From Salvator merianae (taxonomy: Eukaryota; Chordata; Lepidosauria; Squamata; Teiidae), in contig QVOM02000025.1 of the NCBI GenBank assembly GCA_003586115.2, positions 84,943,521-85,007,520 on the forward strand: a DNA stretch of 64,000 nt. The letters are read 5' to 3'. A model generated the notes under the pieces. The model made no database searches and was not told where the DNA came from. It was given only the letters and a program-made list of their open reading frames with translations. A program made the translations under genes and the position numbers. This document shows positions 1 to 12,330 of the stretch, piece by piece. The stretch's first letter is position 1. The number at the start of each line of letters is the position of its first letter.

Positions 1-452
1 AAAAAGAAAGCTTTGCAAACTGATACTAAAGTATTTCTTAACTCAGCAACGACCTAGTTTTGAATTAGCATGAAAAAGTCAGGAGATTTGTGGGTCCATC
101 ATCTTCCAACTCAAACATCTAACTGCAGACTTCCCAGGACACCCTATGCTCTGTAGAAGCTCAATACCTGTGCAAAGCTGACTCTCCCCCTTTCTTCGCT
201 TCTAATACCAAGAGGCATTAGAAAGCCACATGCCATCCCCTCTCCTTTTAGCCACCATCTAAAAGTGAATGCCATTGACCAACTGCAGCCATTATCCAGT
301 TACAAACCAGTGGGTCTGGATCAGTGAGGCCTGCTGGTTCAAATGACATGCAGATTTGGTCTGGAACAGTGGTGTCCCCACGTCAGCCTCAAAGCTCACA
401 TGCCAGGCTTGAGAGCTCTGAAGAGCTCTGAATGAAAGTTCCTAGCCTTGAA

Positions 453-898
453 GGGCATTTTTGCACTTACCACCATGGTATTCCACAGTGCTATTGACTA
501 TGCAGTGCTTGGCCATACTCCTTGCTGTCAGCAGAAGATGGTGTGAATGCTGGTCTTCTCACTCAGTCGTTATCATGACAGTGGCTGGGAAGAGTCCAGA
601 CACTGCCACGGTGACCAGCAGCGCTGTGCAGCACACAGGTGTACACAGGTGTGATAGTGCAATCTCACAGGTACAGTTGCTGAGCACAGTGTGGCACAGT
701 GTGTGCAGTCATGGATGCAAATGTACTTTACCGGAAGCTGACTATCAGTTCCCGGTAAAGCTGTGGAGCACTAATATGTGCTCCACAGCTAGCTGTGATT
801 GGGAGCAATGATATGCTGCTCCCAGTCACAAGGGCCTCTGCGAAGTGTGGAAGCACTTTGCTAGTGGGCATCTCATTAGTGCAAACTGTGAATAGGGC
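453..898. mobile_element. PIF/Harbinger-like non-autonomous element, degraded
   Basis: The left edge reads GGGCATTTTTGCACTTACC and the right edge ends TGCAAACTGTGAATAGGGC. These are diverged inverted versions of the GGGCC-KTTYGCACTT terminus that recurs in this window. The interior shares short blocks with the better copies near 15.6-16.0 kb and 31.0-31.4 kb, such as a variant of 'gtggagcactaat' and 'gggagca'. No clean target duplication is visible. A 116-residue open frame crosses it but has no recognisable domain. Confidence 0.4.
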
Positions 899-948
899 TG
901 GAGTCACCAGAAAAAAAACATTTCAGTAGTGTCCTTTGGTGTAGCACC

Positions 949-1184
949 AAAATGGTTCCCCCAGTGGTCTTGAACATGGAGGTACTATGTTCCAGTCTAG
1001 GACCCACTAGTATGCCAGTAGACCTGTTTAATCAGGTTTACCAGTGACCCAGGTCAAGGGCCTCTTGATCTGGATCATGCTCCATACTGCACAGACAGAG
1101 CATGCTAGCAGTGGGCTCACATGCATAAGGGAGACCCTTAGTCCCCTTGCATTTATGACTAAGGGACAGTGTAGAAAGGCCCTT
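949..1184. mobile_element. Harbinger-like fragment of the 'gatctggatcatgctcc' family
   Basis: The right end GTGTAGAAAGGCCC is followed by TTA, a typical PIF/Harbinger target trinucleotide. The interior (dinucleotide-poor text around 'cttgatctggatcatgctcc' and 'ggacagtgtagaaaggccc') matches blocks of the elements at 20892-21343 and 63264-63693. The left terminus is not identifiable, so this is probably a 5'-truncated or rearranged copy. Confidence 0.4.
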
Positions 1185-1738
1185 ATATTTCCTTCTGTGA
1201 CAATGTGGAGAAGAGCAATGCAGAGGAGCAGAGACTTCAAAAGAGACAGAAGTAAGATGCAATTTCAAAGGCCTGGTGATCTGCAGCAGAGTGTCTTTTC
1301 TGATACCCAATCAAAAACAATCAGACATCTCCTATTTTATCAGCCAATTCATCTGACAGAACATAAAAGGATTGATTCTTCCAAGTGGGCCAGCTGTCTT
1401 CTGAGCGTAGAGTCTTAAATGGAAAATCAAGTGATGTACTTTCCCTCTAGGGTCCTATACAGTATCTGTGGAAACACAGTGCATAATTATTCAGACACCA
1501 AGATGTTTACTGATCCCCCTTTGCTAGAGTGTAAAGACCTTCTTTCCTCTGATTTCTGAAGATATTTCATTTCTTCCTTTCTCCTTAGGTTTTATGTTGG
1601 GGATCCCCTGGTTATTTATGGCAGAGCTTTTAAATGTGTATCCTCAAATAGTATCTAAAGAAAGCAGTGTCCAATGGAATCAAAATGGACAGCAGGAAAA
1701 AGATCCCATCATCATCTGGTATCTGAAGGCATTTTGGA
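1185..1738. other. no recognised feature
   Basis: AT-rich unique-looking sequence. I see no protein homology, RNA gene or repeat terminus in it. Confidence 0.5.
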
Positions 1739-2109
1739 TAGAGATGTGCAAAATTTGATCTGTATTTGCAAATTTGGTCAAATATTTTTCATTTGCAGAT
1801 ATTTGCATCTAAACAAAAATGATTTTTTTCCCCCCAAAAGTTCGATCAAAGCAATCTGGTTTCCACTTGCAAAACAAACAATTTTATTAAACGTTTGTGT
1901 TTTACTGTGTTTTTATCTATGAAGAGGTTTGTTTGTTTGTTGCCCCTGAAAAGGGCTTTTTTTAATGGAAAAATTGTATTTTTCTTTGTAAAAAAAATGC
2001 AAGAACAAATGCAAAAAACCTGGTTCTTTGATTAAATGATGAAACAAGCAAACAGGTTTTTGCTTCAATGGCAAAACAAACACACAAACTTCATTTGTGC
2101 ACATCCCTA
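1739..2109. mobile_element. hAT-like MITE, TAGAGATGTGCA family
   Basis: A 371-bp element with ends TAGAGATGTGCAAAATTT and TTTGTGCACATCCCTA. The flanking 8-mers are ATTTTGGA (1731-1738) and AGTTTGGA (2110-2117), a 7/8 match, as expected for a hAT 8-bp target duplication. The terminus fits the hAT start pattern YARNG. The interior is AT-rich, dominated by 'gcaaa', 'aaaacaaac' and T-runs, and encodes nothing. CpG is nearly absent, which suggests an older insertion than the copies at 7624 and 52606. Confidence 0.82.
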
Positions 2110-4082
2110 AGTTTGGACTTCTACTTCCATAAACTACAGTCACCATGAAAATGTCAAATGTAGATTATTAAAATACTGGGATGACAACATATATGGTAAG
2201 ACTGTTCCAGAGAAGATGCAAATGTTTTCATTGGTCATCACTGGTATTGTCAAGAATGGAGCAGAGTGACAAGCTGTGAGACTTTTTGGTGCAGTGATCC
2301 CCAGGTTCCTTTTTCAAGCTGCCAAACTTTCTTTCTTCCATAACACTAAAACTACAAACCTGCAACCTTTTTTTTTGTGTTTATATTTATCATTTCATAT
2401 TATTTAGCTCTTCTATTGTATTATTCATAAGCGCTAAGCTATTTTAGATTAGTCTTTTGTTAACAGCCTCGTGTTCCTCAGTTGGAGAGCTGAGCATCTA
2501 AAAGCAAATGTTTAGGCTTAACAGCTGTTCTAACAGAATCTGTTTGCATTTCCTAGAGCTCTGTCAAACCACAGGGAGCTCCAACAGCACTTTGCTCTAA
2601 TTGATAATTAGCACACAAATGCACAATGAAAATTATTTTCTTGCAATCCTGTCTCAAACACTGGCTGTAAATTTTATGCACAGCCTGAACTTAATGTCCT
2701 GTACCAACTTGGATGGACATATAACTTTATCCAAGGTCTCCACAGGCCTTCTCCTCTTGATCTATAAAAAGATGGTGCTCAGCAGGCTGTGGTGTTATTT
2801 AACAGACGCCTTAAATGTTTGTTGAATAGCTCCACCTGGGAACCTTAAGGCCAGAAGATAAAACACTGCATGGACATCTTTCCCTGAGTGTTAGAATTTT
2901 TATGAGGTGACAACAGCAGGTGTGACATTAACTGTTCAAGAAAGGACAGCTTCAGGGTGGCTGAAGGAAGCAATAAAAACAAAGCAAAGAGAAAAGTAGT
3001 TGAGATTAACCAATTAGTGACTTTATCACACATCTAAAATACAACAGCTAGCTTAGTAGAGCAGAGTACATTTTCCAGGTGGTTGGGATAAGATCTGAAC
3101 ACACAAAAACTGAGCATGTTCAGCTTGCTAAGGAGTGTTTGCAACCAGGAAGTTAAATTATCTCCATAAAGCAGGAAAGTCTCAGTAAAGAAGATGTACT
3201 GAGGAAGTCCAATGCTTCATACAGAATTTGAAAAAAAAAAAAAAAAGGTTTCTCTTTTGGACAATGATTCCCAGAACTTCTGACAACTCTGTTGTTGTTT
3301 TCCCCGTGAAGAAGGAGAAGACATGTTCAAAGGCAGAATGTGTTTGTTAGCTTGTTTTAGTGTAGTATTTACCTTCTTAGTGCCATAGCCTGCATCTCTA
3401 TATCTGTGCACAGGAATTTGGAAAGGGAGTCTTGGGTATTGTGTCTTCACATTCAACAGGATAACACTCCTGCTAAGGAGCACAATGCCTGCCCGAGGAA
3501 CCCAGGAATGAAGGAGAAAAATTGTGGTCTCCACACGAGTGCCTTGCCCTCTGGGCTTTCACATCGCTGGACACATATACTATGAAGCACCTGGCCGTGA
3601 GGAGAAAGGTGCTTCCACAAAGGTTCACACCACCATGTGCTTCCAGACATGGTCTGGGAACTACAGCCAGTGACTGCAACTGCACACAGTCGGGGGAAAA
3701 AGAAAAGTCTCAAAAGCAGCTTAGAGGTGGTGGCGTCCACATGGTAGAGCCTTAAACCACATTAAAGGCCAGAAAACACACTTCCAAACTGCATTATGTG
3801 GCATTTAATGTGGATGAGAGGTGTGATGGAAACACAAACATCTGCATGCTGCCACCTTTGAGCCTTTTTGTTGTTGTTTGTCAATGTGTGCAGATGCAGT
3901 CTATGCTATGTTTCAGATTACTATTCATTTCAGGCTCAGTTGGTGTAGTTCAGCCTGTTAGGGTTGAAAAAAGTCCAGCACTGCTTTACAGAACCAGTCC
4001 CTTATGTAATCAGCTAAGTAGAGGTGAACAATTGTGGCCCTCCAGAGATCTTGAACTACAACTCTCAGCATTCAACTTCCAC
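2110..4082. other. mostly unique AT-rich DNA
   Basis: No gene recognised. It contains an A-run near 3228-3246. A block at about 3455-3540 ('aaggagcacaatgcc') recurs in diverged form at about 20060-20130 ('gaggagcataatgcc') and so belongs to an unclassified dispersed repeat. Open frames of 70-105 residues overlap on both strands here with no domain, and I regard them as chance. Confidence 0.5.
2597..2611. promoter_or_regulatory. homeodomain-type TAAT palindrome
   Basis: The inverted pair CTAATT-gat-AATTAG carries two back-to-back TAAT cores, the common recognition core of many homeodomain proteins. It sits in low-repeat DNA (about 2455-2660) that also has other short palindromic words. Functional meaning is inference only: such sites occur by chance in AT-rich DNA. 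Confidence 0.2.
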
Positions 4083-4848
4083 AGAAACATAGAAACATAG
4101 AGTTGGAAGGGACCTCCTGGATCATCAAGTCCAACCCCCTGCTCAATGCAGGATTACCTAAACCATCCCCGATAAATGGCCATCCAGTCTCCGCTTGAAG
4201 ACCTCCATCAAAGGGGAACTCACCACCTCCTGCGGCAACCTATTCCACTGGTTGATCGTCCTTACTGTCATAAATTTTTTTCTAACATCTAATCTGAATC
4301 TTTTCCCCTGCAGTTTCATCTCGTTGCTTCTATTCCTTCCTTGTGCAAGTGAGAACAGGTCTGATCCTTCTGCACTGTGACAGCCCTTTAGGTATTTGTA
4401 GACAGCTATCATGTCCCCTCTCAGTCTTCTTTTTTGTAGGCTAAACATTCCTAGTTCCTTTAAGTTCGTAAAGTTGTAAGGGTGCTGAATATCGCCTAAT
4501 CTTCCTGCTTCTTTGGGTCACATGCTTCCATCCATCAGCTTCTGCAGGTACAGCAAGATTTTCTTCTATTGCATCATTCCGAAGAGTTTCCTCAGCTCTA
4601 TCGAGGAAGTTCTCATCTTCCCTAATCAGCTTCAGTGTGGCCACTTTCTCCTCAAGACTTTTCACTCTTTCTTCCAGGAGAGACACAAGCTTGCATTTGT
4701 GGCAGGTGAAGTTTAGTTCCTCTTCCAGAAGGGATGTAAACATGAAGCATACATAGCAGCTAACAAAATAGCTCTTCTTCTCTTCCATATTGTGCAGAGT
4801 CGTTTGATGTTTTTCTTTCTGGTTCACTGATAGTTGAGCAGCCAACCT
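4083..4848 (-). mobile_element. CR1 LINE, internally deleted (ORF1 piece joined to RT C-terminus)
   Basis: Read on the minus strand, an open frame (4845-4441) begins near the top of a CR1-type ORF1. It has a Cys-rich segment with C-H-K-C and a heptad-like coiled coil (LLEERVKSLEEKVATLKL). It runs into the next frame (4448-4158), which is the extreme C-terminus of CR1 ORF2, with RRLRGDMIAVYKYLKG, FRLDVRKKFMTVR and WNRLPQEVV. The endonuclease and nearly all of the reverse transcriptase are missing. The 3' end is the standard CR1 end: on the plus strand it begins with CATAGAAACATAGAGTTGG at about 4090. Sequence up to about 5140 may be the 5' leader. Family known; the junction and order are seen directly. 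Confidence 0.85.
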
Positions 4849-5145
4849 CCAGCAATCTTTCAGGTTGCAGTGACCTTCAACTTCCTTGCAGTATACACTA
4901 GGAGTATGCTATTTATGATACGCTGCTATGTGTTTACACAGGGCGCGCGGGCCGCTCCTCTGAGTCACCAAAAACAGGAAACTCCGCTCTCCTCAGACCA
5001 TGTGCTCACGCCGTGTGCTCACGCCGTGTGCTTCTTTTTTGTGCTCTTTTTTGATAGAAGAGAAATTGATACCGTGTGCTTCTCTTTGTCCTCTTTCAAA
5101 AAAGCACCCTCCTTCTACTTCAACTAAGCAGGAACTCAAGGCCCA
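4849..5145 (-). other. possible 5' leader of the deleted CR1
   Basis: It lies directly upstream (minus strand) of the ORF1-like start. It is richer in CpG than its surroundings and contains a short direct duplication of 'ctcacgccgtgtg' at about 5006-5032. Whether it is CR1 5' UTR or unrelated flank cannot be decided without another copy. Confidence 0.35.
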
Positions 5146-5501
5146 CACTGTTGGCTGGTGCAGGTAGCTAGAAGTTCAGGAACATTAAGAGGGACACCTC
5201 AAAGTTAAGGTAGTGGTGCAAATACAATCCTCAGCAGCAGCACATGGAGCACTTCTCTAAGGACAGTGTGTGGGAAAGAAGACAAGGCCTCTGACTGGAA
5301 GTCTCTCTTTAATCTCCCTGAACTTCCATTTGATCTGCTGCTGATCCAAACAGTTCTTTGCACAACATATCACCACTACCCTTATAGTTCTGGTCCATGG
5401 ACCACTGCCAAAAATCCCTCCTAGGAGGCATGTGACTAGCCAGCTAAATTCCATTTGAGTTGTGATGATTTTAATTTCAGACTCATTACTATTATTATTA
5501 T

Positions 5502-5532
<31 letters not shown>

Positions 5533-6484
5533 ATCATCACAATATCATCATCATGGCATGTGCATTGGCTCCTTTTTTTCATAACTCTGGCATGTAAGAT
5601 ATCAAATTGATCCAAAGCTAAGGATATTTAAACACCAGCACATCTCTTTCCTTACCGTTATTAATGGAATCAGCATCTACTTTAGTAGGGAATTATATTT
5701 TTATACAAACCAGTCAATACCTGTGTAAAAAAAATAAAATCAAGTGGAAGGCATACGCTACATTTACAAATACACAGTAATTTCTCTTCCATAAACAAAA
5801 TGCTGGAGTAATAAAATATATGCTAATGTAGAAATTATGATTTTAGGCTGATACCTGGCAGGGCAGATGGAAACCATCCCAGACTGAAACCTGAGAGCTT
5901 CAAAGCATGATTTTATTGTTTTGGTTTTTTCCCAAGTCAAAATACCCAGGGGAGATCAGGGGATTCAAGAAGCCCCATAAAGCATGGATGACTGGAGTTT
6001 ATTCAGTGTTGACATGCAAATGGAATATCCAGTATGTTACTTATGCTAACATTTATATTTCTGGGTAAAAGGCAGTACATGGGTTTGTTGACTAGTGGAG
6101 GCAAGAGAGCAGAAACAAATAATTTCAAACTTGTCATGGAAGGGAGCAGAAGTGGTTCCTTCACCTTATCCAACCCTTAGTTAAACTCTTGCCAACAGGA
6201 CAGAAGTGGAATTAGATGACCACTCTTCTAGTTCTCTTCATCTTCTTTTTCCCCCAAAGAAGGAGAAAAATGGCATATTCAGAGACAGATGTAACAGTTA
6301 ATTTTCTTCTACTTTTCTTCCCAGTCTAAAATTTAGCTCCATCTTTTACTAGGTTGCCCTCTTCTCATCTTCCAGTTCTTCCATGCTTCAAGGTTGTGGA
6401 ACAAGAATTCTGTGTCCTCACAATTGCCACCCATTGTGATTGAGCTGCAGACAGGAAATGGCTGTGGAAGTCAGTCATTTTGGC
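5146..6484. other. unique-looking DNA with one microsatellite
   Basis: No coding similarity recognised. The trinucleotide repeat at 5487-5531 is listed separately. Confidence 0.5.
5487..5531. repeat. (ATT)n-(GAT)n compound microsatellite
   Basis: Five ATT units are followed by about ten GAT units and then a short palindromic 'atatcatcacaatatcatcat' tail, all read directly. Confidence 0.9.
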
Positions 6485-7100
6485 TGTTTTCACACTTACT
6501 ATTCTAGCACAGACTAATTAGTCTGCACTAGTGCAGTACTTTACCACATTGTACGGACACCATCCACACTGTGGCCCTTTCTGCACTTGACCTTATTCCA
6601 GATTATATCTTGGAATAGGGATCTGCCATCTGCATGCTACTATGAACTATGGGAGGCCCCACCTGGGGCCTGCTATAATCAGCAGTAGTGTGTGGATAGC
6701 AGGTCCCTATTCTGTGATATAGTCCAGAATAAAGCCAAGTGCAGAAAGGGCCTATGTGACCAAAAACTGGACTTGAAGCCAGCTACCAGCATTCACAGTG
6801 CAAGCACCAGTAGCCTTGCCTGATCCTTGCCATGGCAGAAGCCAGGAAGTGTCCAACTACTACCAAACAACCAGCAGGCCCACATAGCATGCAGATGCCC
6901 ACATGTGTGATTGGCTGGTCACACATGTACGATGAGCAGCTGGCACCCAAGATGCCTCCCCTGCACCGCAGGTAAGTGCAAATGTTCCCTTACCCAAAAC
7001 TCACTATGAACTCCAGCTAAGGTTCCAGACTACAATGTACTACTCTAGCAGTAGAAGCAATTGGGAACAGCTGAATCCTGCTTCTGGTTGCTTTGGCTGT
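6485..7100. mobile_element. Harbinger-like element interrupted by a second MITE
   Basis: The outer left edge reads GGCTGTTTTCACACTTACTA, and the interior ('ccaactacta', 'gtaagtgcaaatg' near 6970) resembles the larger GGGCC family (compare 30960-31429 and 42477-42825). A complete 180-bp MITE of a different terminal type sits inside at 6573-6752, so the outer element is the older one. The right end is uncertain. Confidence 0.45.
6573..6752. mobile_element. 180-bp Harbinger-like MITE, GGCCCTTTCTGCACTTG type
   Basis: The ends GGCCCTTTCTGCACTTG and CAAGTGCAGAAAGGGCC are perfect 17-bp inverted repeats. Subterminal inverted similarity continues (ttattccaga / tccagaataa). Flanking trinucleotides are TGT and TAT, only 2/3 identical. 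Partial relatives lie at 21361-21460, 44113-44196 and in the ends of 63172-63868. It encodes nothing. Confidence 0.75.
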
Positions 7101-7136
7101 ATTATGGTGTGAACGAGCTTGATTAGCAAGCACTCT

Positions 7137-7193
7137 AAATAATAATAATAATAACAACAATAATAATAACAACAACAACAACAATAATAATAA
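7137..7193. repeat. (AAT)n/(AAC)n microsatellite
   Basis: Alternating blocks of AAT and AAC trinucleotides ending eleven bases before the hAT insertion at 7205. Confidence 0.9.
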
Positions 7194-7204
7194 TTGCTAA
7201 CACC

Positions 7205-7547
7205 TAGGGATGTGCACATTTCTTTTCACATTCAAAAATTTGAAAGAAATTTGTTGCAAATTTTTGCATCAAAATGAAAATGAAAACAACTTATTCACAT
7301 TTACAATTTTCGTTCAAAAACTAAAAAGCCTACATGTCGTATGCAAATGACATTCATTGAATTTTTCGTATTTTTCACAGTGTTCAAACCATGAAAATGG
7401 CATTTTCAATGTAAAAATACTGCAAAAAATGTGAAAACAAATGCGAAAAATGTATTTTTTGACAATGAAATTTGCTGATAAAGCAAATAACGCAGATTTT
7501 CATTTGAAAATGAACCGAAAATGATTTTTCTTTGGTGCACAACCCCA
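7205..7547. mobile_element. hAT-like MITE, TAGGGATGTGCA family, AT-rich subtype
   Basis: A 343-bp element with ends TAGGGATGTGCACATTTC and GGTGCACAACCCCA. The flanks CTAACACC (7197-7204) and CTAACCTC (7548-7555) match 6/8. The interior is rich in 'aaaatgaaaatg' and 'ttcgt' words and closely resembles the copy at 33586-33941. No coding capacity. Confidence 0.75.
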
Positions 7548-7715
7548 CTAACCTCAAGTGCGAACAGGCCCTTTGTGTCCTTAAGAGCAGGTCCTTAATT
7601 GTACTGGGTGGAAAATGACTATCTAGGGGTGTGCACGAAGGCACTTTTCCCCTTTCGCTTCGCATTCCTGCGAAGCTACGGGGCTTCGTTTTCGCACGAA
7701 AAAATATGTGCGAAA

Positions 7716-8115
<400 letters not shown>

Positions 8116-8232
8116 TTTCACTGATCGCCCTCCTCTCCCGCCGGCTGAGTCAGGCGGCGACGGCAGAGGAGGGAGATCAAGGCAAAGGAAGGGAACCCCG
8201 TCCTTCCGCTGATCGCCCTCCTCTCCCGCTCG

Positions 8233-8293
8233 CTGTCTCTCATTTCCCCTAGACTGTCAGCGTGCGCGCTGACAGCCTAGGGAGATGAGACAG
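8233..8293. repeat. long imperfect hairpin in the hAT element
   Basis: The left arm CTGTCTCTCATTTCCCCTAG with CTGTCAGCG pairs with the right arm CGCTGACAG, CCTAGGG and AGATGAGACAG around a loop of about 4 bases. The stem is roughly 27 bp with a few mismatches. Confidence 0.75.
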
Positions 8294-8458
8294 AGGCAAA
8301 TTGCGAAGGTCCCGAAATGCATCGAAATTTGAGGGACCTTCGCAATTCGCATTTCGTGATCTTTGTTTCCCTTCGCATTCGATGCGAAGGGAACCAAATC
8401 ACGAAATTCGACGAAAATCCGAGTGGCACAAAAATTCGTGCACACCCCTATGACTATC

Positions 8459-8937
8459 ACCTGCCCTTCCTATCCCTCCAGATGACAGGGGCACTCAAGT
8501 GGGAGTGCTGGTGGGGGGCTACCCTATAGATGCCTCCAAGAGCAGTTTTTCCACCTTGAGGGCTGGCTGCGGGTTTGAAGGGGGCAGCATTGTGTGGTGC
8601 TACACCCCAGGGGCCATTACCAAGAAGGCTTTTTCAGCTATCAGGATGCAGCCTAGATCTCTTTGGGTGAGGGTAAATTTGCTGTTGAGTTGAGCTCAAA
8701 TTCTGTTTGATTACAGATAAATCTGTGCCATTTTCTTGGCAATGAGACACAAGAAGTTTGCCATGAACACTTTCTGGATTTTAGTTTTTTCCTTTTTATT
8801 TGCTAGTCTAACCTAGAGACCTAGTTTTCCAAGGGGTTTTCCTATCCAAATGCTGAGCAACTCCAACTGCACTTCACTTACAAAATCTGACAAAGATCCA
8901 TGTAAAGCTGACATCAGTTTAGAATTATGTTTAAAGC

Positions 8938-8985
<48 letters not shown>

Positions 8986-10502
8986 CACTTGTTCCTTCAG
9001 TGCTCAAGGCTGTCTCTGCACAACTCTGAAGAATGCTATCTTGGAAGGCATACTGGGATTTAATGATTCTGAACTTTTCACAAATTCCCTCCTTTCTGTT
9101 CTGTCTGGGAGGGTGGTTTTTTATTTTTATTTTTATTTTATTTATTTAACAATATCAGAATGGATAAGTGTTTGTCCAGACTCAGAAATTGGAATTTGGG
9201 CCTCTCTGAATTTTTCAAATATTTTGATCCTTAGATCTTTCAGAATTTCAACTCAGTGCAGATGCCACTTATGTAGCTGATGTCAATCTTTGTACATAAT
9301 ATCTATCTGCATCATAAGTCTGTAAATAAGCATATACTGCATTTCTGTACTAAAACTGCAACTGTGTGTAACCTTTGAACACGATGGAAGATTGAAGAAG
9401 CTTGTCACTCAGGGAGAAGTTTCAGATGACTGAATACTGAAAATTCATTCAAATTTTGATAACTTCTGAACTTTAGGGCCATGCCCGAGAAGGAACTTAG
9501 TGTTTGATTTTATAGAGCTACTCCGCATCTGTTTAACTTTGTCCTGAGACCTTTCTCTGTATATCTTTTCTGGCAAGCTCTAGAGGTTTGGAACAAGAAA
9601 TAGACCCTGTCTATGATTTCCTCTTCTGTAGTGCATTGTTCCTTTGGAAATTTATTGTCAGAGCTGAGTGAAAACAGAGCTTCCTTCTTGGAATTTGGAA
9701 AAAAATAAAATATCAGAATTAATTTTAATTAAAAATTTCACAGGGGTACAAAAATACTCCATGAACTGGAGTGAACCTTTATTATCAGCAAGATAAATAA
9801 GTATGTATTATGACAGAAGAACAGTGAATAAATAACAAATTCATGTTCAAATGCATAAAGCAGAACTGATGGAAGAAACAGAGTTCAGATTCTTGCTTAC
9901 TGATAGCAAGTACTAGCTATAAAAACACTTGATCTGTTGAGTAGGACATCTGGCATCTTTTGCAACTCTTCTTATCATTGGTTGTATAGGATGGATCCAA
10001 TGGCAGTTGACATTTGACACCTGTACCTTAAGAAATTATGGTATCTTTAACCCAAGCTTCAACATCAGATTAGAAAATTAAAAATATTAGCTATTTTCTT
10101 CTCTCAAGATGCCTTCCAGTGTCCTCCTAAATTATAGCAAAAGTGAAACATTCTTGTAAGAAAGCTGGTATGGTAGGAACCCTACTTCTGCTGATTGAAG
10201 ATGAGTTTTTTAATCTACATAATTCTTTACAATCTGACCAATACAAAAGTTGTGGTGGTATTTGAGCAGGATTCATGGAGGACGTGTAGATTCTCAGTCT
10301 TAACAATGAATCACATTCTGAAAATCTCAGAGAGATTATGGGGAATTGTTTCAGCTGAGGATATTTCTCTTCCAAATGGAAACCGCTGCTGTCTACAAAT
10401 AATCAGAGATTAGATACAAAAGATCTCTCAGGTCACCTACTATTTGATTGGTTTAAGTCATAAAATTATATGAGGTGAACTGCGCTGTGTTACTTGAACT
10501 AT
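8459..10502. other. unique AT-rich DNA
   Basis: No gene recognised. It contains a (TA)n microsatellite (listed separately) and a short TTTTA-rich run at about 9121-9147. The remainder shows no repeat termini that I can identify. Confidence 0.5.
8941..8984. repeat. (TA)22 microsatellite
   Basis: Pure TA dinucleotide repeat read directly. The Ile-Tyr open frames over it are artefacts. Confidence 0.95.
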
Positions 10503-10850
10503 GGGCCTGTTTGAATTTACCTTCTACTGAGTGATTGGATGCTCACTAGAAGGGCCCATCCACACGCCACTGCTGCTGCTGCATCCTGGAGCACTCACAA
10601 CTGTTTCCAGATGTTACCAGCTGTGGACAACCAAAACGTTTGATTGGGAGCAGCTAGTGAGGGTGAGTCTGCACCCTCTTCTGGGTGTGACACTGCAAGT
10701 GGGCACGGCTGCAGCTGTGACTGTTCAGTTGCACAGTAAATCCAAATCACCACGGAAACATCCAGGCACATACTGGATGTTGTCACAGCCAGTGCAATGG
10801 CAATCTGCCCTGGGTGGGCCTTCTGTACTTCAAGTACTGATGGTCTGGTT
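10503..10850. mobile_element. Harbinger-like element of the GGGCCTGTT family, right end lost
   Basis: It begins GGGCCTGTTTGAATTTACC after TAT and continues with 'gtgattggatgctcactag', a subterminal block shared with 24056-24382 and, inverted, with 13430-13731. The interior 'gtggacaaccaaaacg' also matches 24056-24382. The right terminus is not recognisable. A 143-residue frame crossing it lacks any domain. Confidence 0.55.
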
Positions 10851-12176
10851 CCAGCCTTTACGAGCCCTTAGAGTGCAGATTGCTACCTCAATGATTGATC
10901 CTTCCTGGTCCTTATTATACCATGCCAGGCCATTGTTATGCCATACCAGATCATCACGCTGAAACCTTTTTTTGGTTTGTTTCCATTCTTATTTATTGTA
11001 CGGTTCATAAATACATCTGGACTGGAGGTGCAATTATTCTGCCTACAGTTATTGCTGTTTTGATACATTTATATTTAATGATATAACGAGTATGATGCAT
11101 GTTTAATTTTCAGAAATGTACAGTGCTTTTTACATTCTATTTTCACAATTAAAAATAAAAAAAAAGGAAAAAGAAGACTAAATTCATATAATCAGTACGG
11201 ATATCCGAAAGAGACATGGCATAGAAAAAACTCTTTCCCCACAATATACCTGGTATGTTTTGTACAGAAGTTCCCTGTGTATGCATATATATCCTATGCA
11301 CACAACTCACAACATAAAATTTAATCCACAAAGATACACTGAAAAATAATAAAAATCATAAAAATGTTATGGCATATATTGGGAATACATACAGCTACAG
11401 TCACTTAACCAAAATTGTTGGGGTGCTGTGAGACGGAAAACGTGTTTTGTAATTAGTGAGTCAGCTTTCATCTTAGCAAAGTGGCCTTTGATCTCTAAGT
11501 ACATCAACGGTCAGTTTCAAAGGGAAGATACGAAGACTACACTCCTGCTGTCACTTGTCACTGTGCCAGCCTCCCTGCATGCATAGAACCAGTGGTACCC
11601 TATGGGTCAGAACTGCAGGGCAATAGGGAAGGAATGATTGGAATCCTAGCCTTACTCCCTGAATTCCACCTTGATTGATTAATGCTGCATTTTGTCTAAG
11701 CAGAACTCATCCAGAAGGACTCCAGGGTTTCTGGGGAATTGACCCAATGATGAGATGTAGGCAGGTGACATTGCACAATATTGACACTATACCATGTACA
11801 TGAGCATAGAAAAAGCTGCGTACATGACATATGCATGATGAAAGGAGGGGCAAAGAAGAAAATGCTGGTATGGGGTTGTGTCCTTGTTTCACAGAAGAGG
11901 GGTGGGCAAAGGGTTTCCTCTGTAAGGATCTCTGGATTCCAAAATAAGAAGGCAGGCAGCTAAATGGTCGCTATGGTGACTGGACTTTATATATGACAAG
12001 TCAAGATGAACCATGATTCAAGGCAGATTAAAAAATGGGATGCCTCTAATGGCACTGGGCCTGAAACTGGAAACTTCTATTGGCATATTGAGAAAGCCTT
12101 ACAGGATGATGTCACATCATGACACCCAAATATAGAAAAAAATGATTTTCAGGACAATAAAGTAGAAATATTAAGA
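10851..12176. other. no recognised feature
   Basis: AT-rich DNA with no clear repeat boundaries or coding similarity. Confidence 0.45.
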
Positions 12177-12330
12177 AACACTTCACTGGATCAAACCTGT
12201 AGCCTGTATAGCCCAGCAACCTGCTCCTGCAGGGACCAGCCAGATGCACATGAAAGCCATTAAGAGCACATGAGCACAACTTGTCATGCTCCCAGACTGC
12301 TGGAGGCATAACAACTCCTATTTCCAGAAG
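12177..12330. repeat. dispersed squamate SINE-like repeat piece
   Basis: Contains 'gcccagcaacctgctcctgc' and 'gggaccagccagatgc', text typical of the middle of the abundant squamate repeat whose other end is the ACATAAGA...GCTGGATCAGA block (29345, 32838, 54766, 56123). The family name is from memory of the text pattern, not a search. Confidence 0.5.
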
